Origin: Nonomuraea ceibae
GTDB taxonomy: Bacteria > Actinomycetota > Actinomycetes > Streptosporangiales > Streptosporangiaceae
DNA length: 64,000 bases
Reading direction: 5' to 3'
Assembly (NCBI RefSeq): GCF_019396325.1
Contig: NZ_JAHKRO010000013.1
Coordinates: 62,001 to 126,000, forward strand
Shown here piece after piece: positions 16,091 to 25,267 of the stretch. Every line of letters begins with the position of its first letter. Position 1 is the stretch's first letter. The position numbers and the translations under genes are program-made. Below the pieces are notes generated by a model. It was not told the origin of the DNA and searched no databases. It saw only the letters and a program-made list of their open reading frames with translations.

Positions 16091-17293
16091 TCAAGGGGCC
16101 GCCAGGGCCTCCGTAGGCGACAGGCGTGACGCCCTGATGGCCGGGTAGAGCCCCGCCACCGCCCCGATCACCAGCGTCGCCGCCAGCCCGCCCGCCGTGG
16201 CCTCGGCCGGAATGACGCTGGGCCATCCCTCGTACGTGGCGTATCCCACGGTCACCACCGCCCCGATGCACACGCCCCCCACCCCGCCCATCGCCGACAG
16301 CAGCAGCGACTCGGCGAGGAACTGGGTCCGGATCTGCCCCCGGGTAGCCCCGAGCGACCTGCGCAGCCCGATCTCCGAGCGCCGTTCCAGCACCGAGATG
16401 ACCATGGTGTTGGCCACCCCCACCCCGCCGACGATGAGCGCCACCGCCCCCACGCCCAGCAGCAGCCCGGTGAACGCCTGCTCCGTAGCCTGTTTGGCCG
16501 CCAGCGCGTCGGAGGGCCGGGAGATGTCGATCTCGTTGGACGCCTCGGGGTTGGCGGTGCCGGCGAGGACCGACCGTACGGCCTCCATCCGGTTTTCGTC
16601 GACGCGCGTGTAGAGGGTGGTCGGGTGGCCGTCGTAGTCGAGGATGCGTTCGGCGGCGGGCCAGCCGACGAGGGCGCCGGTGTCGAGGTCGGCGGCGAGG
16701 GCGAGGGGGTGGAGGATGCCGACGACGGTGAAGCGTTCGCCGCCGATGACGACCTGGGCGTCGGGGCCGGCGGCGGTGATGCCGAGCCGTTGGGCGGCGG
16801 TGGCGCCGAGGACGACGGCGGGGTAGGTGTGGGTGGCGGCGTTGAGCCAGGTGCCGCTGCGCAGGGTGGCGCCGAGGACCTGGGGCAGGTCGAGGCGGGC
16901 GGCGTAGGCGGCGAGGCCACCGGTCTGGGCGGCGGGGATCTGTTCGGACCGGTAGACCTTGGCTTCGGGGATCTCGCCCATGGCGGAGACGGCCTGGACG
17001 GGGCCGATGCGTTCGATCATGGCTTCGGCGTCGACGGGCATCTTGGCCTGTTCGCCCATGATGGTCTGCCCGGAGGAGACGGTGAGCAGGTTGGTGCCGA
17101 GGGCGGAGAGCTGGCGGTCGAGTTCGGCGCCGGACGAGGAGGAGATGCCGACGACGCCGATCATGGCGGCGATGCCGATGGCGATGCCGAGTGCCGACAG
17201 GAAGGCGCGCAGGGGGCGGGTGCGCAGGCCGACGGCGCCGACGCGCATCACGTCGCGGGGGCGCATCCTGGCCACGGTGAGGGGGGCGGTCAT
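16091..17293 (-). CDS. ABC transporter permease, MacB/FtsX type
   Basis: This 400-residue permease has a TM helix near residues 25-50 (LRAFLSALGIAIGIAAMIGVV), a large MacB-PCD extracytoplasmic domain, and three C-terminal TM helices of an FtsX domain. The conserved LERRSEIGLRRSLGATRGQI loop couples to the ATPase. Its ATG overlaps the stop of the ATPase gene (ATGA). With the adaptor and lipoprotein genes upstream it forms a four-gene MacAB-like efflux operon for peptides, lipids or antibiotics. Confidence 0.92.
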   Translation of the reverse strand: MTAPLTVARMRPRDVMRVGAVGLRTRPLRAFLSALGIAIGIAAMIGVVGISSSSGAELDRQLSALGTNLLTVSSGQTIMGEQAKMPVDAEAMIERIGPVQAVSAMGEIPEAKVYRSEQIPAAQTGGLAAYAARLDLPQVLGATLRSGTWLNAATHTYPAVVLGATAAQRLGITAAGPDAQVVIGGERFTVVGILHPLALAADLDTGALVGWPAAERILDYDGHPTTLYTRVDENRMEAVRSVLAGTANPEASNEIDISRPSDALAAKQATEQAFTGLLLGVGAVALIVGGVGVANTMVISVLERRSEIGLRRSLGATRGQIRTQFLAESLLLSAMGGVGGVCIGAVVTVGYATYEGWPSVIPAEATAGGLAATLVIGAVAGLYPAIRASRLSPTEALAAP

Positions 17294-17973
17294 CTGGTGG
17301 CTCCGGTGAGCGCGGCGGAGTCGGCGACGATGCGGCCGTCGCGCATGCGTACCTGCCGGGGCAGGCCGCCGGCGATCTCCCGATCGTGGGTGATGATCAC
17401 GATGGTGGTGCCGGCGGCGTGCAGGTCGTGCAGCAGTTCCATGACGCCGGCGCCGGAGACGGAGTCGAGGGCGCCGGTGGGTTCGTCGGCGAGCAGGAGC
17501 GGCGGGTCGCCGGCGACGGCGCGGGCGATGGCGACGCGCTGGCGTTCGCCGCCGGACAGTTCGTGGGGCTCGTGGTCGATGCGGTGGCCGAGGCCGACGC
17601 GGTCGAGGGCGGCGCGGGCGCGGCGGCGGCGTTCGGCGAGCGGCAGGCCGCTGTAGAGGAGGCCGTCGGCGACGTTGTCCAGCGCGGCGACCCTGGCGGC
17701 CAGGTGGAAGTGCTGGAAGACGAAGCCGATACGGGTGCCGCGCAGCGCGGAGAGCTGGTTGTCCGACAGCGTGGACACGTCGTGGCCGTCGATGCGCACG
17801 GTCCCGCTGGTGGGCCGGTCGAGGGTGCCGATGGTGTTGAGCATCGTGGACTTGCCGGACCCGGACGGGCCGACGATGGCGACGAGCTCGCCGTGCCGGA
17901 TCTCCAGGGAGACGGAGGCCAGCGCGGTGACGCCGCCGGGGTAGGTCTTGCTCACGTCGGTCAGGGAGATCAT
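17290..17973 (-). CDS. ABC transporter ATP-binding protein, MacB/LolD type
   Basis: This 227-residue ATPase has Walker A GPSGSGKS at 35-42, a Q-loop in FVFQHFHL, signature LSGGE at 139-143, Walker B LLLADE at 159-164 and the H-loop in ITHD. The start at ATG 17973 overlaps the adaptor stop (TGATG); upstream reading in this frame is antisense noise. It pairs with the FtsX-like permease that follows. Confidence 0.95.
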   Translation of the reverse strand: MISLTDVSKTYPGGVTALASVSLEIRHGELVAIVGPSGSGKSTMLNTIGTLDRPTSGTVRIDGHDVSTLSDNQLSALRGTRIGFVFQHFHLAARVAALDNVADGLLYSGLPLAERRRRARAALDRVGLGHRIDHEPHELSGGERQRVAIARAVAGDPPLLLADEPTGALDSVSGAGVMELLHDLHAAGTTIVIITHDREIAGGLPRQVRMRDGRIVADSAALTGATR

Positions 17974-19106
17974 GAGGCGGCCGTCCCCACGGTCATGCCT
18001 TCGGCCAGGCCCTCGCCTTCGATCTCGACGCGCCCGCCGGAGAACAGGCCGGTCTCGACGGCGACGTACCGGGTGGTGGCGCCCTCGACGATCTCGACGC
18101 CGAAGCCGCCTTCGCGCAGGGCGACGAGTGAGGCGATGGGCACGGTGAGGACGTTCTCGCGCTTGTCGGCGGTGAAGGTGACGTCCACGGCGGCGTTGTC
18201 GAGGCCGGCGGCCTTCTTCCTGTCCTTGGCGTCGAGCGTGACGAGCGTTTCGATCTTGGTTTCCGGGTCCTGGTTGCCCTCCCCCGGCACGATGACGGTG
18301 GCGACCTCGGTGACCCTGCCGCGCGCGGTGCGGCCGTCGGGCAGCGTGACGGACACCTTGGCCTTCTCCTTGGCCAGCCGCTGGTCCTCGGCGTCGAGCC
18401 GGACGGTGACGACCTTGGTGGTGCCGGTGTAGGACAGCACCTTCTGGCCCGGGGAGGCGGGCTGGCCGACCTGGGCGTCCAGCGTGTCGACGCGGACCTT
18501 GCCGTCGGCGAACACGACCCGGCCGAGCTCGACCACGCCGGTCTGTTCGAGGCCGCGGTCCTCCTGCCATTCCATGACGGCGGCGGCGGTGGCGTAGGTG
18601 TACTCGTTGTCGACGGTGAAGCCGTCGTAGCCGAGCTTGCTGAGGTTGCGTTCCAGGTTCTCGACGTCGCGGCCCTCGACGCCGTCGCGGAGGTCCCGGT
18701 ACGCGGGCGTGGACCCGTACATGAGGACGACCGGATCGTTGTCGACGCGGTAGAGCGATCGGCCGCGGGTGATGGTGTCGCCGCTGTCCGGCAGCCAGGT
18801 GATGGTGCCGGGCTTGCGGTTGACGGCGGTGGTGGCGGGGCCGTAGCCGAGTTCGCCGTCGGCCTCCAGCGTGTCCTCCAGGGTCTCCTTGGCGATCTGG
18901 GTGGTGGCCGGGGGGAGCGCGGCGGCGGCGCTCGCGGGTTCGCCGGTGCGGTCGAGCATGCGGACGGTCACGGCCGCCGCCGCGCCGGCGAGGGCGACGG
19001 CGACGAGCAGTCCGATGATCTTTCTCCCCCGGCCGCGGCGGCGGCGCGGCCGGTCGGACCCCGTCGTCGAGCCCGTCTGGTCGTCGAGGGCGGCCGGACC
19101 CATCAA
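17970..19106 (-). CDS. Efflux periplasmic adaptor (HlyD/MacA-like) with peptidoglycan-binding domain
   Basis: This 378-residue protein has a basic N-terminus (RRRRGRGRK) and one TM helix (IIGLLVAVALAGAAAAVTV). A PG_binding_1 segment follows (VENLERNLSKLGYDGFTVDN then AAAVMEWQEDRGLEQTGVV). The barrel-sandwich/beta-barrel adaptor part ends with VPIASLVALREGGFGVEIV. Gram-positive adaptors of this layout pair with MacB-like exporters. Overlapping junctions on both sides show tight operon coupling. It is probably controlled by the divergent two-component system. Confidence 0.88.
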   Translation of the reverse strand: MMGPAALDDQTGSTTGSDRPRRRRGRGRKIIGLLVAVALAGAAAAVTVRMLDRTGEPASAAAALPPATTQIAKETLEDTLEADGELGYGPATTAVNRKPGTITWLPDSGDTITRGRSLYRVDNDPVVLMYGSTPAYRDLRDGVEGRDVENLERNLSKLGYDGFTVDNEYTYATAAAVMEWQEDRGLEQTGVVELGRVVFADGKVRVDTLDAQVGQPASPGQKVLSYTGTTKVVTVRLDAEDQRLAKEKAKVSVTLPDGRTARGRVTEVATVIVPGEGNQDPETKIETLVTLDAKDRKKAAGLDNAAVDVTFTADKRENVLTVPIASLVALREGGFGVEIVEGATTRYVAVETGLFSGGRVEIEGEGLAEGMTVGTAAS

Positions 19107-19594
19107 GAACCTCCCATGGTGTCGTCCATCTGGCAGGTCTTCTGGGCGGCCTCGAAGTCAGGGTCGTCGGCGACGTTCTTGGTCATCCTGAGCATGCCGC
19201 CGTCGGGGTCGGGGAACTCCTCGACGCCGTTGTCGCGCATGCACTGGGCGAGCTTGCGGAGCTTCTCGGCGCCCTGCGGGTTGCCGTTGCCGCCCATGCC
19301 GCCCTTGGGCCGCAGGTCCTCGCAGGCCTTCTGGGCCTTGTCCATGGCCTCCTTGCTGCCGGGGCCCATCGTCATCTTGACGCCCTGGCCGGGCTTGGGG
19401 TCCTCGATGTCGATGCCGTTCTCGCGCATGCACTGCGCCCATTTCACGCCCTGGGCGCCGGGGTCGAGGCTGGGCTGGGCACTGGCGGTGGACTGCCCGC
19501 CGCTGACGGAGGCCACGCCGTCGCCGGTGCCGGCGTCGGCGCCGCAGGCCGTGAGTGACAGTGCGAGCACGGCGATCACGCCAAGGGTTCGCAT
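19103..19594 (-). CDS. Lipoprotein associated with the MacB-like exporter
   Basis: This 163-residue product starts at ATG 19594, behind a GAGGAGA ribosome binding site; the frame runs further upstream but a lipobox signal (LALSLTAC) begins here. The mature part has two similar halves. Each contains QCMRENGI or QCMRDNGV followed by a DP-rich loop and a second Cys (AQKACEDL, AQKTCQMD), a short duplicated Cys-containing motif. It is first gene of the exporter operon and overlaps the adaptor by four bases. It may be a substrate-handling or sensing lipoprotein. Confidence 0.8.
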   Translation of the reverse strand: MRTLGVIAVLALSLTACGADAGTGDGVASVSGGQSTASAQPSLDPGAQGVKWAQCMRENGIDIEDPKPGQGVKMTMGPGSKEAMDKAQKACEDLRPKGGMGGNGNPQGAEKLRKLAQCMRDNGVEEFPDPDGGMLRMTKNVADDPDFEAAQKTCQMDDTMGGS

Positions 19595-19743
19595 CCGGTG
19601 TTCTCCTCGTTCCGCGCGGCCGGTCGGGTGCCGGCCGTCGAGACGCAAGAGAACAGGCCGGGCTGTTTCTCCGCTGTTTCCGCCGGCGCTAACGGGGAGT
19701 AAACATCACATCCGTCACGATCGTCCCAGGTCAACGGAAGGGC

Positions 19744-20406
19744 ATGGGCATGCGCGTGCTGGTGGTGGAGGACGAGCGGATTCTCGCCGACGCGATCGCC
19801 GAGTGGCTGCGGGACGAGACGCACGCGGTCGACACCGCGCACGACGGCGAGGCGGCGCTGGAGCGGATCGCGGTCAACGACTACGACGTGGTCATCCTGG
19901 ACCGGGACCTGCCGCTCGTGCACGGCGACGACGTGTGCCGGGAGCTGGTGGCGTCGGAGTCGACGGCGCGGGTGCTGATGCTGACCGCCGCCGGGGAGAT
20001 CGGCGACCGGGTGACGGGGCTGTCGCTGGGCGCCGACGACTATCTGGCCAAGCCGTTCGCGTTCGTGGAGCTGGCCGCGCGGGTGCACGCGCTGGGGCGG
20101 CGGGCGCGCCCGGCCGCGCCGCCGGTGCTGCGGCGGGCCGGGATCACGCTCGATCCGGCCCGCCGCGAGGTCTATCGCAACGACCGGTACGTGCCGCTGT
20201 CGAACAAGGAGTTCGCGGTGCTGGCCGAGCTGCTGCGGGCCGACGGGGCGGTGGTGTCCACCGAGCGGCTGCTGGAGAAGGCGTGGGACGAGCACGCCGA
20301 CCCGTTCACGGGCGTGGTGCGGCTGACGATCCTCAAGCTGCGCCGCAAGCTCGGCGACCCGCCGATCGTGGAGACCGTGCTGGGCGCCGGATACCGCATC
20401 TCATGA
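19744..20406 (+). CDS. OmpR-family response regulator
   Basis: This 220-residue protein has a receiver domain at 3-115 with acidic residues E9/D10, phospho-acceptor D53 (VVILDRDLPL), T81 and K103 (LAKPF). A winged-helix output domain (130-220) has LSNKEFAVLAELLRADG and VRLTILKLRRKLGDPP. The first ATG (19744) or the one two codons later could be used. It overlaps the kinase gene by four bases and is divergent from the MacB-like exporter operon, its likely target. Confidence 0.95.
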   Translation: MGMRVLVVEDERILADAIAEWLRDETHAVDTAHDGEAALERIAVNDYDVVILDRDLPLVHGDDVCRELVASESTARVLMLTAAGEIGDRVTGLSLGADDYLAKPFAFVELAARVHALGRRARPAAPPVLRRAGITLDPARREVYRNDRYVPLSNKEFAVLAELLRADGAVVSTERLLEKAWDEHADPFTGVVRLTILKLRRKLGDPPIVETVLGAGYRIS

Positions 20407-21605
20407 GGTCGATCTCGCTGCGGGTCCGGCTCACCGTCGTCTACGGCGCGGTGTTCCTGGTGGCCGGGCTGGTGCTGCTCGGCGTCACGTACCTGCTGTT
20501 CAACCAGGAGGTGACCCGGATCTTCGAGAACAAGTACGGCGACCGGGACGACAGCGGGAACAGGAAGTTCCTCAGCATCATGGTGGACGGGGTGCCGCTC
20601 GGCCCGGAGGCGTCGCTCGCGCTCATCCGGCAGCAGGAGGAGGAGTTGCGCGGCGCGGCGCTCACGTCCCTGATCGTGCAGGGGCTGATCGCGCTGGCCG
20701 TGGTGGGAGTGCTGGCGTTCGGGCTGGGCTGGCTGGTGGCCGGCCGGGTGCTGGCGCCGCTGCACCGGGTGACCGCGACCGCCCGGCAGATCGCCGCCGC
20801 CCCGATCGCCGACCGGGGCCTGGCCGCGCGGATCGCCCTGGACGGCCCCCGGGACGAGGTCAAGGAGCTGGCCGACACCTTCGACACGATGGTGGAGCGG
20901 CTGGCCCACTCCTTCGACGGCCAGCGCCGGTTCGTCGCCAACGCCTCGCACGAGCTGCGCACCCCGCTCACGCTGAACCGGGCGCTGGTGGAGCTGGCCA
21001 TGCACCGGCGTACGGCCTCCGCGGACGTCAAGCAGCTCGGCGAGAGCCTGCTGGAGATCAACGCCAGGCACGAGCGGCTCATCTCGGGCCTGCTGCTGCT
21101 GGCCCGCGCCGAGCACGAGATCGCCGACCGCTCGCCGGTCGACCTGGCCGACGTGGTGTCGCACGTGGTGGGGCAGACGGCGCCGGAGGCCGCGCAGGAG
21201 AAGGTGACGGTGCACGAGGAGGCGTTCCCCGCGCCCACCAGCGGTGACGCGCTGCTCCTCGAACGCCTGGTGACGAACCTGGTGGAGAACGGCATCCGGC
21301 ACAACACGCACGACGGCACCGGCTGGGTCAGGGTGTCGAGCCGGAGCGCGTCGGGCGGGCAGGTCACGGTGACCGTGGTCAACACCGGGCCGGTCGTGCC
21401 GCCGTACGACATCCCGGAGCTGTTCAAGCCGTTCCGCAAGCTGGGCGGGGACCGGCTGGTGACGGGGCGGAGCGCCGGGCTGGGCCTGTCGATCGTCCGG
21501 TCGGTGGCGCGCGCGCACGGCGGCGACGTGACGGCGCGCCCGCGCGAGGGCGGCGGGCTGATCATCACGGCGACGCTGCCGAGAGCGGCGACCTGGATGC
21601 CGTGA
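20403..21605 (+). CDS. Sensor histidine kinase
   Basis: This 400-residue kinase has TM1 at about 12-33, a short outer loop of about 50 residues, TM2 at 88-112 and HAMP at 110-165. HisKA follows with phospho-acceptor H183 in NASHELRTPL. HATPase_c has the N-box LVTNLVENGIRHN, a weak G1 region and the G2 box GLGLSIV. The ATG overlaps the regulator stop (ATGA). The small extracytoplasmic loop suggests intramembrane sensing, as in antibiotic-responsive kinases located beside ABC exporters. Confidence 0.95.
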   Translation: MRSISLRVRLTVVYGAVFLVAGLVLLGVTYLLFNQEVTRIFENKYGDRDDSGNRKFLSIMVDGVPLGPEASLALIRQQEEELRGAALTSLIVQGLIALAVVGVLAFGLGWLVAGRVLAPLHRVTATARQIAAAPIADRGLAARIALDGPRDEVKELADTFDTMVERLAHSFDGQRRFVANASHELRTPLTLNRALVELAMHRRTASADVKQLGESLLEINARHERLISGLLLLARAEHEIADRSPVDLADVVSHVVGQTAPEAAQEKVTVHEEAFPAPTSGDALLLERLVTNLVENGIRHNTHDGTGWVRVSSRSASGGQVTVTVVNTGPVVPPYDIPELFKPFRKLGGDRLVTGRSAGLGLSIVRSVARAHGGDVTARPREGGGLIITATLPRAATWMP

Positions 21606-21662
21606 CGCCGGCCAGACGCGGCCCTTAACACGGGATTCCGACCGGGTTATGTTGAGATCATC

Positions 21663-22054
21663 ATGCGCAGCGCGATCAAGGTGCTGCTCGCCGACGACCA
21701 GACGCTGCTGCGCCGCGCGCTGGCCGCGCTGCGTCGGGCGCGGCCGGGTTCGTGGTCAAGGACGTCTCCCCCGAGGCGCTCGTCGAGACGATCAGGAAGG
21801 TGCACGCCGGGCTGCGCGTGGTGGACCCGGTGCTGGCCGCCGAGTCGCTGGCCGGCGGTCCCTGCCCGCTGACCTGGCGGGAGCGGGAGATCCTGCTCGC
21901 CGCCGCCGACGGCGGGACCGTCGCCGACCTGGCCCGCCGGTTCAGCCTGTCGGAGGGCACGGTGCGCAACCATCTGTCGTCCGCGATCGGCAAGACGGGG
22001 GCGCGCACCCGAGCCGAGGCGGTCCGGATCGCCGACGAGCGCGGCTGGCTGTGA
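21663..22054 (+). pseudogene. NarL/LuxR-type response regulator with internal deletion
   Basis: The 5' part encodes a receiver start (IKVLLADDQTLLRRALAAL). About 60 bases later the sense resumes in another frame as GAAGFVVKDVSPEALVETIR. It continues through an intact LuxR HTH (LTWREREILLAAADGGTVAD, LARRFSLSEGTVRNHLSSAI) and stops at 22054. Roughly 75-80 receiver residues, including the phospho-acceptor Asp, are missing and the frame is broken. The frame from GTG 21752 could still yield a free DNA-binding domain of 100 residues. No partner DesK-like kinase is adjacent. Confidence 0.8.
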
Positions 22055-22057
22055 GCC

Positions 22058-22942
22058 TCAGGGCACCTGACCGGCCTCGTCCACCAGGGCCGTGGCCAGC
22101 ACGGGCATCGCGAACTCCGTGCCGTCGCGCACGGCCTTCCAGCCCAGGTAGTCGTAGTCGACGGGGTCCAGGATCGTGTAGCCCTTCCCCGCCTTCCCGA
22201 GGTCGAGCACGACGCCGAGGCCCTTGCGGCCGAAGCCGGCGTCGACGTTCTCCTCGATCCGGACGTTCGGGATCCTGCCCAGGGCCCGGAACATGGCCGC
22301 GGCCTTCTCCGGCGGGATGATCGGCCCGAACTTCAGATACCACTGGATCGTGCCGAAGGCGTTCACGTCGTCCTCGGTGCCGGGCGGGCAGTTCGGCTGG
22401 CAGATGGAGCCGGCCCGGGGGGCGAGCGTGCGGATGTGCGCCAGCAGCCGGTCGGGGTCGTCGGGCAGGCGCTCCAGCTCGGCCTGCGTCTTGCCGGGGT
22501 TCGCCGGGCCCTTCTCGGCCTCGCTGATCTTGAGTTCGCCGCCGGGCTTGCGGATGGCCGCCAGCTTGCCGTCCATCCGGGTCCAGGACTCGTACACGGG
22601 CAGCTCGGGGACCGGCTGGCCCTCTTTCATGTAGATCCACTGGTCAGGCCGGATGTCCGGCATGTCGGACTTCTCGGCGACGAGCGCGACGTCCTCCAGC
22701 ACGGCGGCGGCGGTGAGCGGCGGCTTCACCGCGGGCTCGCCGTCACGCAGCACCGCGAACCCCGCCGCCGCCAGCCCGAACGCCCCCACCAGTGCCACCC
22801 CCAGCCGCCAGCGGGGAAGCCGGCGCGCGCCGCCGCCGGCCGCGGCGGTCATGGCCGACCGCAGCCGGGCCTCCTCGGCGCGTACGTCCAGGTCGCGCGG
22901 AACCTCGTCCCGCAGCCGGGTGAGCAGCTCCATCTCATCCAC
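22058..22942 (-). CDS. CU044_5270-family membrane-anchored protein
   Basis: This 294-residue protein has a short cytosolic N-terminus (DEMELLTRLRDEVPRDLD), one TM helix (WRLGVALVGAFGLAAAGFAVL) and a large outer domain. The outer domain contains the family-typical QWIYMK and YESWTRMDG stretches and a C-terminal YDYLGWKAVRDG. CU044_5270-family genes usually follow an ECF sigma gene, as here (8-base overlap). It may act as the sigma factor's membrane regulator, although it lacks a zinc anti-sigma motif. Confidence 0.82.
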   Translation of the reverse strand: MDEMELLTRLRDEVPRDLDVRAEEARLRSAMTAAAGGGARRLPRWRLGVALVGAFGLAAAGFAVLRDGEPAVKPPLTAAAVLEDVALVAEKSDMPDIRPDQWIYMKEGQPVPELPVYESWTRMDGKLAAIRKPGGELKISEAEKGPANPGKTQAELERLPDDPDRLLAHIRTLAPRAGSICQPNCPPGTEDDVNAFGTIQWYLKFGPIIPPEKAAAMFRALGRIPNVRIEENVDAGFGRKGLGVVLDLGKAGKGYTILDPVDYDYLGWKAVRDGTEFAMPVLATALVDEAGQVP

Positions 22943-23546
22943 GTCCGTACTCCTCGCTCGTAGCGGTGGGATCGACCTCGCCCAGTGCCCGGCGCAGCTT
23001 CTTCCTGGCCCGGAAGACCCGCGAGCGCACCGTCCCCACGGCCACGCCGAGCGACCTGGCCGCGTCCTCGTAGCTGAACTCGCCCCACGCCACCAGCAGC
23101 AGCGCGTCCCGGTGCCCGGCGGGCAGGCCCGCGAGCGCGGCGGCCAGCCGGCCGCGCACCTCGGCGGCGGCCACCCGGCCCTCGACGCGATCGGTGAACG
23201 GCTCCACGACCGGGTCCGCCCCCGTACGGCTCAGGGCCCGGTAGAGGGAGATCTCGCTGCGGCGGTGCCTGCCGATGAGGTTGGTGGCGATCCCGTACAG
23301 CCAGGGCCGTGCGTCGGCACGGGTCAGGTCGTACGTGCCGCGCTGCCGGAAGGCGGCGGTGAACGTCTCCGCCACGACGTCCTCGGCCGCCTCGACGCCC
23401 AGCCGGCGGACCACGTACCGCTTGAGCGCGGGCGCGTGCCGGGTGAACAGGGCGGCGAACGCCTCGGGATCGTGCCGGGAGCGCGCGATCACCTCGGCGT
23501 CACCGGCCGTCCCGGGCTCGGCGAGCGGCGAGCGCTGTTGTCGCAT
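22935..23546 (-). CDS. ECF RNA polymerase sigma factor
   Basis: This 203-residue product starts at ATG 23546. Sigma region 2 is at about 20-90 (FAALFTRHAPALKRYVVRRL, AEDVVAETFTAAF, RPWLYGIATNLIGRHRR). Region 4 is at about 125-185 (LPAGHRDALLLVAWGEFSYE, DAARSLGVAVGTVRSRVFRA). It probably drives its own operon with the CU044_5270-like partner. The inducing signal is unknown. Confidence 0.92.
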   Translation of the reverse strand: MRQQRSPLAEPGTAGDAEVIARSRHDPEAFAALFTRHAPALKRYVVRRLGVEAAEDVVAETFTAAFRQRGTYDLTRADARPWLYGIATNLIGRHRRSEISLYRALSRTGADPVVEPFTDRVEGRVAAAEVRGRLAAALAGLPAGHRDALLLVAWGEFSYEDAARSLGVAVGTVRSRVFRARKKLRRALGEVDPTATSEEYGRG

Positions 23547-23616
23547 CTCAAGGACCTTTCGGGGTGGGCACTGACATGAGTGATTGCCACCCCGCGCGGT
23601 CACGGTTCCCGCTTTT

Positions 23617-24432
23617 TCACGAAAAGGTACGGACGGCCTCCAGGCAGCGCTCCACCACCGGACGCGGATCGAAGGCGTAGGACCCGTCGCCGAACAGCTC
23701 GAACGTCATCGCCCCGCCGTACCCCCGGCGGCCCAGCGCCTCCAGGTAGTCGCCCAGCGGCAGCTCCCCGTCACCCCAGGCCAGGTGCCCGGCGGGGCTC
23801 CCGTCGATCAGGTGCACATGACGGACCCGGTCGCCGAGCGCGTCGAAGTAGTCGTCCACGTTCTCCCCCGCCGTCGCCATGCCGACGGTGTCGAGCACCG
23901 CCCCCAGGTTCGGCGCGCCGATCTCGTCCAGCATCCTGGCCAGCGTGCGGGAGTCGTTGACCAGGTTGGACTCCACCCGCTGGAGCGGTTCGAGCACGCA
24001 CGTGACGCCCAGCGCGCCCGCGTAGACGGCGATCTCGCCGACGGCGTCGACCGAGCGCCGCCAGGCGGCCTCGACCGGTTCGTCCTCGAACCCGCGCCCC
24101 GGCGTGAGCAGCAGCAGCTCGGCCCCGAGCTCCACGCACAGCTCGGCGGCGCGGCGGAACATCGCGACGCTCTCGGCCCGCAGCCAGGTCACCGGCGAGG
24201 CCACGTTGACCGGGTACATCACCTGCTCGGGGGTCAGGCAGCGCACCCGCAGCCCGCGCGATTCGGCCTGCCGCCGGATCGCCCGCGCCTCGGCGTCGCT
24301 CGCCCGGGGCACGTGCAGGTGCGGCGCGATCCCCCACAGCTCCAGCTCGGACCGGCCGAGGTCGGCCGCGTCGTCGAGGAACCGCTCGAACGGCAGGTGC
24401 TGGTAGGAGAAGTTCGATCCGGTGATGTTCAC
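23617..24432 (-). CDS. Sugar phosphate isomerase/epimerase, FrlC-like
   Basis: This 271-residue TIM-barrel protein (AP endonuclease family 2) starts at GTG 24432, three bases after the permease stop. Metal/active-site segments are VLEPLQ (Glu), LDTVGM (Asp), RHVHLIDG (His) and MTFELFG (Glu). In frl loci FrlC is the 3-epimerase that turns psicoselysine into fructoselysine. Position after the ABC importer and near FrlB- and FrlD-like genes supports that role here. Sequence alone would also allow another ketose epimerase. Confidence 0.8.
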   Translation of the reverse strand: MNITGSNFSYQHLPFERFLDDAADLGRSELELWGIAPHLHVPRASDAEARAIRRQAESRGLRVRCLTPEQVMYPVNVASPVTWLRAESVAMFRRAAELCVELGAELLLLTPGRGFEDEPVEAAWRRSVDAVGEIAVYAGALGVTCVLEPLQRVESNLVNDSRTLARMLDEIGAPNLGAVLDTVGMATAGENVDDYFDALGDRVRHVHLIDGSPAGHLAWGDGELPLGDYLEALGRRGYGGAMTFELFGDGSYAFDPRPVVERCLEAVRTFS

Positions 24433-24433
24433 G

Positions 24434-25267
24434 CTATTTCCCAATCCCGTCCGCCAGTCCTTTGACGATGTAACGCTGACCGAAAAGGAACAAGAGCACC
24501 ACCGGCACCGCCGCGATGACCATCCCGGCGAACACGACGGGGAACTCCGTCCCGTGCTTGCTCATCAGGCTGGTCAGCCCGACAGGCAGCGTCTGCACGC
24601 CGCTGCCGCTGGTGAACACCATCGCGAACAGGTACTCGTTCCAGGTGAACAGGATCTGCAGCAGCACGACCGAGGTGATGATCGGCTTGCACATCGGCAG
24701 GATGATCCGCCAGAACGCGGTCCACCTCCCGGCCCCGTCCATCTCCGCCGCCTCGTCCACCTCGCGCGGCAGGTCGATCATGTACGCGCGGATGAGGAAC
24801 GTCGTGAACGGGATCCGGAACGCCGTGTAGAGGATCAGCAGCGCCCAGAAGCTGTTGTAGAGCCCCATCGACTGGAACATCTTGACCAGCGGCACCAGCG
24901 CCACGGTCGGGGCCAGCATCAGCCCGCCGAGGATCAGCCCGGTGAACACCTTGTTGAGCGGGATGTCCACCCGGGTCAGCCCGTAGGCGGCCCACGCGCT
25001 GACGAACACGGTGGCAACCGTCGAGGTCACGGTCACCAGCACGCTCGTGGTGAGGTAGCCGCTCACGCCCCGGTTCCACGCCTTGGCGTAGTTGGCGAAG
25101 CTCCAGTCCACCGGCAGCGCGAACGGGTCGCCGAACAGCTCGGCGTTGGTCTTGAACCCGTTGAGCACCATCCACAGCAGGGGATAGACCACGACCACCA
25201 CGAGCGCGAGCAGGAACGCCCACATGAAGACGCGCGCGAGCGCGCCCGCGAAGCTCAGCCGGCTCAC
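24434..25267 (-). CDS. Carbohydrate ABC transporter permease (MalG type)
   Basis: This 277-residue CUT1 permease starts at GTG 25267 and overlaps the preceding permease stop (GTGA). It has six TM helices and the EAA loop LPREVDEAAEMDGAGRWTAFW with the invariant Gly. Reading upstream of this start is antisense. It forms the membrane channel with the next gene. No importer ATPase is in the cluster; CUT1 systems of actinobacteria commonly share an MsiK-type ATPase encoded elsewhere. Confidence 0.93.
   Translation of the reverse strand: MSRLSFAGALARVFMWAFLLALVVVVVYPLLWMVLNGFKTNAELFGDPFALPVDWSFANYAKAWNRGVSGYLTTSVLVTVTSTVATVFVSAWAAYGLTRVDIPLNKVFTGLILGGLMLAPTVALVPLVKMFQSMGLYNSFWALLILYTAFRIPFTTFLIRAYMIDLPREVDEAAEMDGAGRWTAFWRIILPMCKPIITSVVLLQILFTWNEYLFAMVFTSGSGVQTLPVGLTSLMSKHGTEFPVVFAGMVIAAVPVVLLFLFGQRYIVKGLADGIGK

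Noticed and set aside
16625..17656. 343-codon Gly/Asp/Val-rich + ORF
   Set aside because: It is the antisense shadow of the FtsX permease and ATPase genes.
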